A DNA stretch of 64,000 nucleotides from an uncultured Halomonas sp. GTDB lineage: Bacteria > Pseudomonadota > Gammaproteobacteria > Pseudomonadales > Halomonadaceae. Location of the stretch: positions 1 to 64,000 of the forward strand of contig NZ_CANLFS010000004.1 in assembly GCF_947490095.1 (NCBI RefSeq), in the 5' to 3' direction. Below the pieces are notes generated by a model, which had not been told where the DNA came from, searched no databases, and was given only the letters and a program-made list of their open reading frames with translations. The translations under genes were made by a program, and so were the position numbers. The number at the start of each line of letters is the position of its first letter. Position 1 is the first letter of the stretch. This document shows positions 42,028-50,888 of the stretch, piece by piece.

Positions 42028-43149
42028 ATGACGATGATATCTACCCAAGGCGCCCCGACGGGCGCCACTCCTGAAAGCCCGGCGGCCCAGGGCTTCGCCA
42101 TGCCCGCCGAGTTCGCCCCCCACGATGCCTGCTGGATGCTCTGGCCACAGCGCCCCGACACCTGGCGCTACGGTGCCAAGCCGGCCCAGCAGGCCTTCGT
42201 CGAGGTGGCCACCGCCATCGCCGAAAGCGAGACGGTGTTCGTCGGCGTCAACGATGAACAGTACGAAAACGCGCGCATCCAACTACCTGAACACGTACGA
42301 GTGGTCGAACTCTCCAGCAACGACGCCTGGATGCGCGACGTTGGTCCGACCTTCCTCACCCATGCGGATGGCCGTCTGGCCATGGTCGACTGGGAGTTCA
42401 ACGCCTGGGGCGGCCTGCAGGGCGGCCTCTACTTCCCCTGGGACAAGGATCGCCGTATCCGCACTAAGATCGCAGAGATGCTGGGTATTGAACGCTTCGT
42501 AGCACCGGTGGTACTGGAGGGCGGGGCAATCCATGTAGACGGCGAAGGCACCCTGATCACTACCGAAGAATGCCTGCTCAACGCCAACCGCAACCCGGGG
42601 CTGTCGAAGGTCGAAATGGAGCGAGTTCTGGCCGATACTCTGGGCGTGGAGACCATCATCTGGCTGCCCCGCGGCTGTCACCTCGATGAGACCGATGGCC
42701 ATGTCGACAACCTGGTCTGCTTCGTCGCCCCCGGCGAAGTGGCCTTGACCTGGACCGATGACGAGACCGATCCCCAGCATGCCATCTCCCGGGAAGCGCT
42801 GACCGTTCTAGAGAATGCCACCGACACCCGCGGCCGATCATTCAAGGTTCACAAGCTGCCCCAGCCTGGCCCGCTGCATATCGCCGAGGGCGAGGCCAGC
42901 GGCATCGACCGCCTGAGCCATTCTCACCCGCGGCGGCCCGGCGATCGCATGGCCGGTTCCTATGTCAACTTCTACATCGGCAATACGGTAGTGGTAATGC
43001 CGCTACTCGATCCAGCGCGCGATGACGAGGTCCACGACCTGCTCCAGGGTCTGTTCCCGGCGCACCGAGTGATCGGCGTGCCGGCCCGGGAGATCCTGCT
43101 CGGCGGTGGTAATATTCACTGCATCACTCAGCAGCAGCCCCGCCCTTGA
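42028..43149 (+). CDS. aguA: Agmatine deiminase
   Basis: Agmatine iminohydrolase of 373 residues, converting agmatine to N-carbamoylputrescine and ammonia. It has the guanidine-modifying enzyme residues: WMRDVGPTF with the acidic pair, GCHLDETDGHVDN with the catalytic His, and Cys in GGGNIHCITQQQ near the C-terminus. The previous gene stops nine bases upstream; ATG at 42028 follows GAGG, while a GTG at 42016 overlaps the previous stop. No nitrilase-type N-carbamoylputrescine amidase (aguB) is visible in the window. Confidence 0.93.
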   Translation: MTMISTQGAPTGATPESPAAQGFAMPAEFAPHDACWMLWPQRPDTWRYGAKPAQQAFVEVATAIAESETVFVGVNDEQYENARIQLPEHVRVVELSSNDAWMRDVGPTFLTHADGRLAMVDWEFNAWGGLQGGLYFPWDKDRRIRTKIAEMLGIERFVAPVVLEGGAIHVDGEGTLITTEECLLNANRNPGLSKVEMERVLADTLGVETIIWLPRGCHLDETDGHVDNLVCFVAPGEVALTWTDDETDPQHAISREALTVLENATDTRGRSFKVHKLPQPGPLHIAEGEASGIDRLSHSHPRRPGDRMAGSYVNFYIGNTVVVMPLLDPARDDEVHDLLQGLFPAHRVIGVPAREILLGGGNIHCITQQQPRP

Positions 43150-43433
43150 ACCATTCTGCCGGCGGCCGCGCCATCCCACGGCGTGGTCGACGACAGCCAC
43201 ACTATCGTGGTATTAAATCTTCACCATCGGCCAACCGAACAACGAGTGAGCGGTGAGCGGCAACACTCATAGAGCAGCCACGCTACCGTTATAGGACAGC
43301 AGGACACGAAGCTCGAACTGAAGGCAACTCTGGCTCGTTAGAGTCGTACCACGTTTTCGAGCAAACAGCCCTGCACCGCGGTGTCATCAGAGGCTTTACA
43401 GCCCCACTTCGGGCGGGGATAGTGGGGGCTAAC

Positions 43434-43515
43434 GACAGGGGCGCCGCGGCAATGGCCGTGGCTGAGAGGCACCCTTGGAACCTGAACCGGACCATGCCGG
43501 CGTAGGGAGTCGTGC
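43434..43515 (+). promoter_or_regulatory. TPP riboswitch (THI element)
   Basis: The conserved TPP aptamer words appear in order: AGGGGCGCC, then GGCTGAGAGGCACCC with TGGAACCTGAACC, and finally CGTAGGGAGTCG. These are the stem P1/P2/P4 signatures of the thiamine pyrophosphate riboswitch. It lies 40 bases before thiM, whose product salvages the thiazole, so binding of TPP should shut off thiM-thiE. Confidence 0.95.
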
Positions 43516-43532
43516 AGGCCATTCCGCCGGCA

Positions 43533-43550
43533 CCTCCCCCGCCCGGGAGG
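43533..43550 (+). promoter_or_regulatory. Shine-Dalgarno-sequestering hairpin of the riboswitch
   Basis: CCTCCC at 43533-43538 pairs with GGGAGG at 43545-43550. The latter is the ribosome site of thiM, whose ATG begins at 43555. This is the layout expected of a translational expression platform: with TPP bound, the ribosome site would be hidden. Confidence 0.7.
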
Positions 43551-43554
43551 AACA

Positions 43555-44385
43555 ATGACCCCCGCCATTCGCGGCACCATCGACCCCGCCGCCCACCTGG
43601 CGCGCCTGCGCGAGCGGGCCCCACTGATTCACAACATCACCAACCTGGTGGCCATGAATCCCATGGCCAACGTGCTGCTGGCGCTGGGCGCCTCGCCGGC
43701 CATGGCCCATGCACGCGAGGAAGCCGCCGAATTCGCGGCGCTGGCCGACGCCCTGACGGTCAATATTGGCACCCTCTCGCCCCACTGGGTCGCCGCCATG
43801 GAGGAAGCCGCCGAGGCCGCGCGGCTCACGGGCAGGCCCTGGGTGCTGGACCCGGTCGCGGTGGGCGCCACCCGTTACCGACGAGAGGCGGGCCGGCGCC
43901 TGTTGGAACACCGGCCCACGGTGATCCGCGGCAATGCCTCGGAGATCCTCGCCCTGGAGCAACAGGGTAGCGGCGGTCGTGGCGTCGACAGCAGCGACAG
44001 CAGCGACAGCACCGAGACCGCCGAACAGGCGGCGATCTCCCTGGCGCGGCGCACCGCGGCGGTGGTGGCGGTGACCGGCGAGGTCGACCTGGTCACCGAT
44101 GGACGGCGGCTGGCCCGGGTACCGGGTGGCCATGCCCTGATGCCCCGAGTGACCACCCTGGGGTGTGCCCTCACCGGGGTCGTCGCCGCCTTTCTGGTGG
44201 ACACCGACGACCCCTTCGCCGCCACCGCGGCGGCGCTGGCCTGCTACGGCGAAGCGGGGCGCCGCGCCGGTACCACCGCAACCGGCCCCGGCAGCTTTGC
44301 GGTGGCCTTCCTCGATGCGCTCTACGCCCTCGACCACGACCAACTTGCCATCCTGACCGCCCTGGAGGTGACCGATGCGCCTTGA
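43555..44385 (+). CDS. thiM: Hydroxyethylthiazole kinase
   Basis: Thiazole salvage kinase of 276 residues with PLIHNITNLVAMNPMANVLLALGASPAMAHA-type N-terminal block (conserved HNITN), WVLDPVAVGATRYR and GNASEILAL, plus GCALTGVVAAFL near the end with the catalytic cysteine. A short serine/aspartate-rich insert, DSSDSSDSTET, lies around residue 145 where the family has GVDS. It overlaps thiE by 11 bases and is controlled by the TPP riboswitch. Confidence 0.93.
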   Translation: MTPAIRGTIDPAAHLARLRERAPLIHNITNLVAMNPMANVLLALGASPAMAHAREEAAEFAALADALTVNIGTLSPHWVAAMEEAAEAARLTGRPWVLDPVAVGATRYRREAGRRLLEHRPTVIRGNASEILALEQQGSGGRGVDSSDSSDSTETAEQAAISLARRTAAVVAVTGEVDLVTDGRRLARVPGGHALMPRVTTLGCALTGVVAAFLVDTDDPFAATAAALACYGEAGRRAGTTATGPGSFAVAFLDALYALDHDQLAILTALEVTDAP

Positions 44386-44989
44386 CCTTTCCCTGTACCT
44401 CGTCACCGACCCGGGCCTCTGTGCCGACCACGGCCTGGTAGAGACCGCCGTGGCGGCGGTGCGTGGTGGTGCCACGGTGATTCAGCTACGCGACAAGCAC
44501 GCCGATGACGGTACGATGATCGACCAGGCACGGCGGCTGAAGGACGCTCTCGCCGGCAGTGGCGTGCCATTGATCATCAACGACCGCCTGACCGTGGCGG
44601 TGGAGAGCGGTGCCGATGGCCTGCATATCGGCCAGGACGACGGCGGCGTGGTCGCCGCCCGGGCGGCATTGGGGGATCAGGCAATCCTGGGGCTCTCGGT
44701 GCAGACCCTGGAGCAGATGACGCGCCTCGACGCCGAACGGCTCGACTACCTGGGACTCGGTCCGGTGTTCGCCACGCCCAGCAAGCACGATCATGCCGCA
44801 CCGCTGGGCTTCGAGGGGCTGGCGACCCTGGTGGCGGCCAGCCCCCTGCCCAGCGTCGCCATCGGCGGACTCAAGGCGGAGCACGTCGCGGCGACGCGCC
44901 AGGCCGGCGCCCAGGGCCTGGCGGTGATCTCGGCGATCTGCGGCATGCCGGACCCGGAAGCCGCGGCACGCGCCTTCCATGCCGACTAA
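44375..44989 (+). CDS. thiE: Thiamine phosphate synthase
   Basis: Enzyme of 204 residues that joins hydroxymethylpyrimidine pyrophosphate and thiazole phosphate. It shows LYLVTDPGLC, TVIQLRDKHADD, LIINDRLTVAVESGADGLHIGQDD, LGLGPVFATPSKHD and VAIGGLKAEHV, all standard ThiE motifs. It is translationally coupled to thiM. No thiD lies nearby. Confidence 0.95.
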   Translation: MRLDLSLYLVTDPGLCADHGLVETAVAAVRGGATVIQLRDKHADDGTMIDQARRLKDALAGSGVPLIINDRLTVAVESGADGLHIGQDDGGVVAARAALGDQAILGLSVQTLEQMTRLDAERLDYLGLGPVFATPSKHDHAAPLGFEGLATLVAASPLPSVAIGGLKAEHVAATRQAGAQGLAVISAICGMPDPEAAARAFHAD

Positions 44990-44997
44990 TGCCCGGC

Positions 44998-45873
44998 TCA
45001 GGCGGTCGGGCGCCGCGCGAGGGACGTGCGCCGCTCGTGGTAGGCGATCGCCAGGCCGCTGGCGATGATCAGGCTGCCGCCGACGAAGACCCAGAGGTCC
45101 GGCACCTCGTCCCAGAACCACCAGCCCAGCAGCACCGCCCATAGCAGCGCGGTATAGTCGAAGGGGGCGGCCAGCGCGGCCGGCGCATAGCGAAAGGCCA
45201 GGGTCAGGCCGGTCATGGCGCCTACGCCAAGGAAGCCCGCCGCCAGGAAGGCCGGCCAGTGCAGCGGCGCCGGCATCTGCCATACCCAGGGTAGCGTCGC
45301 GGCAGACACCAGCAGCGGCACCAGGGTGCTGTAGAACACCAGCGCCCAGAGGTGCTCCCGGGTGCCGTAGCGCCGCGCGGTAATCATCAGCAGCGCATAG
45401 CACACCGCCGCCACCACCACCACCAGCGCGCCCGGCTGGAAGCTGTCACCGCCGGGGCGCACCACCACCAGCACACCGACAAAGCCCAGCGCCGTGGCCA
45501 TCAACGTCGGCCGGTCGACCCGCTCACCCAGCAACGGCACCGAGAGCAGGGTGACGAACAATGGGGCGGCGAAGGCGATGGCGGTCGTCTCGGCCAGGGG
45601 CAGCAGGGTCAGCCCCCACATGAAGCAGATCATGGTGCCGGTGAAGATCAGGCCGCGCAGCAGGTGCACGCCGGGGCGTCGGGTCGACAGGGTGCGCAGG
45701 CCACCGTTGAAGCGCGCAATCAAGGCGATCAGCGGCAGCGACACCAGGGTGCGAAAGAAGATGATCTGCAGCGGCGAGTGCACCTCGCCCAGCCATTTGG
45801 TGATGGCATCACCCAACGCCAGGCAGAGCACGCCCAGGCACATGAGACCGATTCCCTTGAGCGGCTCAGACAT
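44998..45873 (-). CDS. EamA/DMT-family transporter
   Basis: Inner-membrane protein of 291 residues with ten hydrophobic segments in two EamA repeats (about residues 8-140 and 150-285). It contains FFRTLVSLPLIALIARF and ETTAIAFAAPLFVTLLSVPLLGE, the usual RhaT/EamA drug-metabolite carrier patterns. The gene ends nine bases from thiE on the opposite strand. Substrate is unknown. Confidence 0.85.
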   Translation of the reverse strand: MSEPLKGIGLMCLGVLCLALGDAITKWLGEVHSPLQIIFFRTLVSLPLIALIARFNGGLRTLSTRRPGVHLLRGLIFTGTMICFMWGLTLLPLAETTAIAFAAPLFVTLLSVPLLGERVDRPTLMATALGFVGVLVVVRPGGDSFQPGALVVVVAAVCYALLMITARRYGTREHLWALVFYSTLVPLLVSAATLPWVWQMPAPLHWPAFLAAGFLGVGAMTGLTLAFRYAPAALAAPFDYTALLWAVLLGWWFWDEVPDLWVFVGGSLIIASGLAIAYHERRTSLARRPTA

Positions 45874-45900
45874 CGCGCTTCACCTTCCCGATTATCCGCA

Positions 45901-45941
45901 TAATAAAAGCACCACCCCGCCGACCGAGGTCGACGGGGTGG
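45901..45941 (-). terminator. Intrinsic terminator after the D-Ala-D-Ala carboxypeptidase gene
   Basis: A 13-base stem with one mismatch (45912-45924 with 45929-45941, CCACCCCG arm) and loop CGAG. On the minus strand it is followed by TGCTTTTATTA. It lies 46 bases after the stop codon of the carboxypeptidase gene and before the EamA gene. Confidence 0.75.
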
Positions 45942-45986
45942 CTATCGAGGAATCAGGCTAGAAGGTTCGCAGACGAACGGCAAGAC

Positions 45987-47408
45987 CTAGAGGCGAGAGT
46001 TGACCACCATGCAGTCGATACCATCCCGCACCAGGCTACGGCAGGCCCGATAGGCCTGATTCTCGTCGAGATTGACCAGGCGGGCCCGGAACAGCGACCG
46101 GGGCCCCGGGGCCTCGTGGATATCCACGCGGGCATTGGTCAGGTCGCTGGCCAGGCGGTCGGCGGCGCGACCGGCCAGGTTGCGGGCGTTATCGGGGTTG
46201 CTGAAGGCGCCGACCTGAACGCCCCAGCCGCCACTACGCCCCAGCGGCTCGAGGCGCTGGCGGGTACGGGTGGCCGGCTTATCCGCCTGGCTTATCAGCT
46301 CATTGATCGGGTCGCGGGCCGAGCCCTGGGCGGTCTCGGGCAGAGAAGATGTCGCGGAGGGTAGCGGCTCGGGAGCCTCCAGGCTAGCCACCTGCACCGC
46401 CGGCTCGGGCTCCATGCGCTCGGTCACGCGAGGCGCCGGTTCGGCCGCCTGACGACTCGCCACCTGCGCGGCCGGCCGAGTGGACGGCACCACCTCACGC
46501 GACGCGGGTTCTGTCTGGGGTAGATTCATGCGCTCACCGGAGAAGTCCGCCTGGGCGACCCAGTCGCCACGCCCGTACAACGAGGCACGTACGAAGCCGC
46601 GATTCAGCAGATCCGTCATATGGGCATCGCGAGAGGCGGCGGTGAAGCCGCCCATGACCACCGATACCAGTCGACGCCCGTTGCGCACCGCCGACGTCGC
46701 CACGTTGAATCCCGAGGCGCGAATGAACCCTGTCTTCAAGCCATCGGCCCCGGCGTAGTTATCGAGCAGGCGATTGTGCCCGGTGATGGTATTGCCCTTC
46801 CAGCTGAAACGAGTGTTCGAAAAGTAATGATAGTACTGAGGAAAGTCCTGCATCAGCCGTAATGACAGGGTCGCCATGTCGCGAGCGGTAGTGGTCTGGC
46901 CGGCATCGGGAAGACCGTTGGCATTGCGGAAGGTGGTGTCGTTCATCCCCAGATCCCGCGCCTTGTCGGTCATCATCCGTGCGAAGTGCTCCTCACTGCC
47001 GCCTAGAGACTCGGCCACCACCACTGCCACGTCATTAGCCGACTTGATGATCAGCGCCTCGATGGCCTTCTCGACCGGAATCGTCGAGCCGGCCTTTACG
47101 TAGAGCTTGGAGGCCGGCTTCGAGGCCGCATAGGAAGACACCGGCAACGCATGGTGAAGGCTCAGGCTACGCCCCTCGAGCGCTTCAAAGAGCATGTAGA
47201 GGGTCATCATCTTGGTCAGTGATGCCGGATAGCGGGTCTCATCGGCATTGGCAGCATGCAGAATCTCGCCACTCTCCACGTCAACGACGATGGCAGCATA
47301 GCGAGGGTTGGCGGCCTGGGCTTCTCCGGCCAGCAATATCGCCAGGCCCACCCATAACCCCAACACCAGCAGGCGTGAGCGGCCTCTGGCCATGGTCGCG
47401 GTCACCAT
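45987..47408 (-). CDS. D-alanyl-D-alanine carboxypeptidase with C-terminal SPOR domain
   Basis: Low-molecular-weight penicillin-binding protein of 473 residues. A signal peptide ends near GEAQA|ANP. Catalytic motifs are SLTKM (Ser in SxxK), SAND and KTGF. After the catalytic domain (to about residue 290) comes a Pro/Glu/Ala-rich linker (residues 290-380), and then a SPOR-like domain (GGWGVQVGAFSNPDNARNLA) that binds denuded septal peptidoglycan. This PBP5/6-SPOR fusion trims pentapeptides and probably localises to the division site. The ATG follows AGGGAG. Confidence 0.92.
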   Translation of the reverse strand: MVTATMARGRSRLLVLGLWVGLAILLAGEAQAANPRYAAIVVDVESGEILHAANADETRYPASLTKMMTLYMLFEALEGRSLSLHHALPVSSYAASKPASKLYVKAGSTIPVEKAIEALIIKSANDVAVVVAESLGGSEEHFARMMTDKARDLGMNDTTFRNANGLPDAGQTTTARDMATLSLRLMQDFPQYYHYFSNTRFSWKGNTITGHNRLLDNYAGADGLKTGFIRASGFNVATSAVRNGRRLVSVVMGGFTAASRDAHMTDLLNRGFVRASLYGRGDWVAQADFSGERMNLPQTEPASREVVPSTRPAAQVASRQAAEPAPRVTERMEPEPAVQVASLEAPEPLPSATSSLPETAQGSARDPINELISQADKPATRTRQRLEPLGRSGGWGVQVGAFSNPDNARNLAGRAADRLASDLTNARVDIHEAPGPRSLFRARLVNLDENQAYRACRSLVRDGIDCMVVNSRL

Positions 47409-47524
47409 AGTCTTCTCCCTCGAATGTCCCGAAATTCTTTAGTTGGAGCTTCTCAATTCATTATGGTCAGCATGACGCCAGTTTACAGTGCCGGCCGTCA
47501 AAAAAAGAGGCCTTTCCATTAACG

Positions 47525-48286
47525 TCACCCCGCCAACCGAGATATCCCCAGCCAGATCAGCCGCAGTGCCAGCAGCGTCAAGGCCCACTTGAACAGCGTA
47601 TCGAAACGATGCTCGGAGAGACGCCTGAGCAGGCGAAGGCCCAGCCAGGTACCGAGAAACCCCGAAGCGACCATGGCCAACATCAGTCCCAGCCAGTCAC
47701 GAAACACGAAGCCGGCCATGCCGAACACAAAAGCCTTGGTCAGGTGCTGTGCGCTCATGCAGGCCGAGAAGGTGGCTACCTTGCCCAGGCGGTCGGCCTG
47801 CCCCTGCTTGATAAAGGCCGCCACCATCGGCCCGCTGGCTCCCACCAGGCTGGAGAGCAACGTGGTCAGGGCCCCGGCCAACAGCACCCCGGCACGCCCC
47901 AGGGCTCGCTTGGGCAGGCCCGGTCCCCAGCAGCTATAGAGCACGAAGGCGGCAATGCACAGCTCCAATAGCCCGGCAGGCAGGCGCACCAGCAACCAGG
48001 CGGCGGCTATGGCGCCCAGCACTACGCCGGGCAGGAAGGCGGCTATCACCGAGCGGTCGGCGTGTCGCCAGGTCAGCGCCAGCCGCCCGACGTTGGAGCC
48101 GGTCTGGACCATGCCATGTACAGGAATCAAGGCCGCCGCCGGCATCACCTGGGCCAGCGCCATGATCAGCAGAAGGCCTCCTCCCACGCCTACCGCCGCG
48201 GTGAAGGCGGAGGTGAGCACGGAGATCACGATCAACAGCAGATTGATACCGCCGGCGAGTGGCGAAAGAAGATCGAGCAACAGCAT
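47525..48286 (-). CDS. TauE/SafE-family membrane protein
   Basis: Predicted inner-membrane anion exporter of 253 residues with seven or eight helices. The family repeat GVGGGLLLIMAL and LVGASGPMVAAFIKQG with LGTWLGLRLLRRL identify TauE/SafE proteins, which are proposed to move sulfite, sulfoacetate or related anions. It is divergent from the cdhC gene. Its substrate cannot be inferred. Confidence 0.85.
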   Translation of the reverse strand: MLLLDLLSPLAGGINLLLIVISVLTSAFTAAVGVGGGLLLIMALAQVMPAAALIPVHGMVQTGSNVGRLALTWRHADRSVIAAFLPGVVLGAIAAAWLLVRLPAGLLELCIAAFVLYSCWGPGLPKRALGRAGVLLAGALTTLLSSLVGASGPMVAAFIKQGQADRLGKVATFSACMSAQHLTKAFVFGMAGFVFRDWLGLMLAMVASGFLGTWLGLRLLRRLSEHRFDTLFKWALTLLALRLIWLGISRLAG

Positions 48287-48483
48287 CGGGGCCCCGGAAA
48301 AGATTCGTCATGGCGCCCAAGGGTAGCGAGAAAGCGCTCCGAGGGCCTCTATTGGTTGGGCATTTTCCTGACCAAGCCTCATGTCGTCGCCTTTCACTAA
48401 GCAGATGTCGCATCATGCCAACACTAGCCGGCGATGGCTGGCCACACTAGGCGGGTCAAATCCTTCAACACAGGAAGCGGAGC

Positions 48484-49395
48484 ATGAACCGCAACGTTAT
48501 TCTGACCTGCGCCGTCACCGGTGCCGGCGACACTACCGGCAAGAATCCCCATGTGCCGGTCACCCCGCAGCAAATCGCCGATAACTGCATCGAGGCCGCT
48601 CGTGCCGGCGCCAGCATTGCGCATATTCATGTACGCGACCCGGAAACCGGCGGTGTCAGCCACTCCCTGGATCATTTCCGCGAGGTGATGGAGCGGGTCC
48701 GCGAGGCAGACGTCGACATCGTCATGAACATCACCGCCGGCGGCGGCGGCGACTGGATTCCCGATGCCGAGGACCCCACACGCGGCGGCCCGGGCACCGA
48801 CATTCAGACCCCGGCCCAGCGCCATGAGCCGGTGGGCGAATTACTGCCCGAGCTGTGCACCCTGGACTGCGGCAGTCTCAACTTCGGCGACATGGCCTAT
48901 ATCAACACCGCCGACTGGCTGCGCGAACACGCCCGCCTGGTGCAGGCCGCCGGCGTCAAGCCGGAACTGGAATGCTTCGACCTGGGCCACGTCTGGTTCG
49001 CCCGCCAGCTGCAGCAAGAGGGCCTGATCGACGGGGACCCGCTCTACCAACTCTGCCTGGGCATCCCCTGGGGCGCCGAGGCCGATACCGAAACCATGCT
49101 GGCCATGCGCAACAAGCTGCCCCAGAACGCCAACTGGGCGGCCTTCGGCATCGGTCGTCACCAGATGCCGATGGTGGCCCAGGCGATGCTGCTGGGTGGC
49201 CACGCCAGGGTCGGCCTGGAAGACAACCTCTACCTCGAGAAGGGTGTGCTGGCGACCAACGGCGGTCTGGTCGAGAAGGCCGGCACCCTCATCGAGACCC
49301 TCGGCGGGCGCGTCATGACCCCGGCCGAAACCCGCGCGCATCTTAAGCTGCGAGACCCGAATACCGGCCTGAGTATCGTGGGAGGTGAGGCATGA
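48484..49395 (+). CDS. cdhC: Beta-keto acid cleavage enzyme (BKACE) for dehydrocarnitine
   Basis: BKACE (DUF849) enzyme of 303 residues. The zinc ligands are His-x-His in [12 protein letters not shown] and Glu in [17 protein letters not shown] proteins transfer a beta-keto acid part to acetyl-CoA. Here the next gene is an L-carnitine dehydrogenase with overlapping stop and start, so the substrate should be 3-dehydrocarnitine, yielding betainyl-CoA and acetoacetate. The gene order matches cdhCAB of Pseudomonas as I remember it. The ATG follows AGGAAGCGGAGC. Confidence 0.9.
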   Translation: MNRNVILTCAVTGAGDTTGKNPHVPVTPQQIADNCIEAARAGASIAHIHVRDPETGGVSHSLDHFREVMERVREADVDIVMNITAGGGGDWIPDAEDPTRGGPGTDIQTPAQRHEPVGELLPELCTLDCGSLNFGDMAYINTADWLREHARLVQAAGVKPELECFDLGHVWFARQLQQEGLIDGDPLYQLCLGIPWGAEADTETMLAMRNKLPQNANWAAFGIGRHQMPMVAQAMLLGGHARVGLEDNLYLEKGVLATNGGLVEKAGTLIETLGGRVMTPAETRAHLKLRDPNTGLSIVGGEA

Positions 49396-50348
49396 GTCAG
49401 CAACTGACCGTTATCGGCACCGGCGTCATCGGCAACGGCTGGATTGCCCGGGCCCTGGCCCAGGGTTGGGACGTGGTCGCCTTCGACCCCGCACCCGAGG
49501 CCCCAACCCAGACCCGCGCCTTCGTCGACAACGCCTGGGGCGCCCTCGAGCGCCTGGGCCTGGCCGAAGGAGCGAGCCCCGAGCGACTGACCTTCGTGGA
49601 TAGCCTCGAAGCGGCGGTAGCGGGCGCCGACCTGATCCAGGAAAACGTTCCCGAGCGTCTCGAGCTGAAGCGCGAGATCCTCGCCGCCCTGGATGCCGCG
49701 GCGGCAGCGGAAACCATCATTGGCTCGTCGACGTCGGGCTTCAAGCCCAGCGACCTTCAACGGGACTGCACGAATGCCCCCGGACGAGTGATCGTCGCTC
49801 ACCCCTTCAACCCGGTCTACCTGCTACCGCTGGTGGAACTGGTCGGCGGCGAGGCTACCGAGGCCGCCCAGATCGAGGCGGCCCAGGCCCTCTACCGGGA
49901 TCTGACCATGCGCCCACTGGTGGTGCGCCGTGAGATCGAAGGGCATATCGCCGATCGCCTGATGGAGGCGCTGTGGCGCGAGGCGCTGCACCTGGTCAAC
50001 GATGGCGTGGCTAGCACCGAAGAGATCGATGCCGCCGTGGTCTATGGCTGCGGCCTGCGTTGGCCTCTGATGGGCACCTTCCTGACCTTCCACCTGGCCG
50101 GTGGCGAACAGGGCATGCGTCATATGCTCGAACAGTTCGGCCCGGCATTGAAGCTACCGTGGACGAAGCTGGAGGCCCCCGAGCTTACCGATGAGTTGAT
50201 CGACAAGGTGGTCGATGGCTGTGAGCACCAGGCCGCCGGCCGGCCGGTCGCCGAACTCGATCGCCGCCGCGATGACTTCCTGGTCGAACTTCTCGACCTG
50301 GTGCAGAAGTACTGGCCCGAGGCCGAGGGCCTCGAAGGACGCATCTGA
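49392..50348 (+). CDS. cdhA: L-carnitine dehydrogenase
   Basis: NAD-dependent dehydrogenase of 318 residues in the 3-hydroxyacyl-CoA dehydrogenase family. The Rossmann motif is [17 protein letters not shown]; the catalytic His is in [15 protein letters not shown] and the C-terminal domain has [17 protein letters not shown]. It oxidises carnitine to 3-dehydrocarnitine, the substrate of the enzyme encoded just before. It overlaps cdhC by four bases and cdhB by one. Confidence 0.92.
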   Translation: MSQQLTVIGTGVIGNGWIARALAQGWDVVAFDPAPEAPTQTRAFVDNAWGALERLGLAEGASPERLTFVDSLEAAVAGADLIQENVPERLELKREILAALDAAAAAETIIGSSTSGFKPSDLQRDCTNAPGRVIVAHPFNPVYLLPLVELVGGEATEAAQIEAAQALYRDLTMRPLVVRREIEGHIADRLMEALWREALHLVNDGVASTEEIDAAVVYGCGLRWPLMGTFLTFHLAGGEQGMRHMLEQFGPALKLPWTKLEAPELTDELIDKVVDGCEHQAAGRPVAELDRRRDDFLVELLDLVQKYWPEAEGLEGRI

Positions 50349-50803
50349 TGGTGATCCTGGAGAGTCGTGTCGCGCCGGAATGGGTCGACTACAACGGCCA
50401 TATGAACGATGCCGAGTATGCCCGAGTGTTCTCCCTGGCGCTTGAAGCGCTGATGGATCATATCGGCCTGGACGCCGCAGGCCGCGAGCGCCATGGCTAT
50501 ACGATCTACACCCTGGAGACTCACCTCTGCTATCGCCGTGAGGCCCACGAAGGGCAGCCGCTGAGCGTGGCCGTGACCCTGTTGGATCGCGATGCCAAGC
50601 GCCTGCATGTCTTCCTGGAACTGAACGACGAGGAGGGCAACCTGCTGGCCACCAGCGAGCAGATGCTGATGGGCATGAACCAGGCCAGCGGCCGCCCCTC
50701 GCCCTTCCCATCGGATGTCGTGGAGGCCCTCGCCAGCCTCCCCCAGGCGGAGGCCTCGGCCTGGCCGGCCCTCGCCGGCCGTACCATCGGCATTCGGCGC
50801 TGA
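50348..50803 (+). CDS. cdhB: Betainyl-CoA thioesterase (hot-dog fold)
   Basis: Thioesterase of 151 residues with the 4-hydroxybenzoyl-CoA-thioesterase-like start VAPEWVDYNGHMNDAEYARVF, where the Asp and His-containing DYNGHMND is the active-site motif. It starts within the cdhA stop (TGATG). Placed after BKACE and carnitine dehydrogenase, it should release glycine betaine from betainyl-CoA. This completes carnitine to betaine. Confidence 0.88.
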   Translation: MVILESRVAPEWVDYNGHMNDAEYARVFSLALEALMDHIGLDAAGRERHGYTIYTLETHLCYRREAHEGQPLSVAVTLLDRDAKRLHVFLELNDEEGNLLATSEQMLMGMNQASGRPSPFPSDVVEALASLPQAEASAWPALAGRTIGIRR

Positions 50804-50888
50804 CACCCGACTCGAACGACGATGGTGCCGCCGGGCGGCGGCACCACGGGATTCCCGGCCCGTGGCCCGGTAACACAAGGATAAGATC

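Noticed and set aside
47480..47524. Terminator after the TauE gene
   Set aside because: There is a T-run on the minus strand, but the preceding stem is only about four base pairs, so support is too weak.
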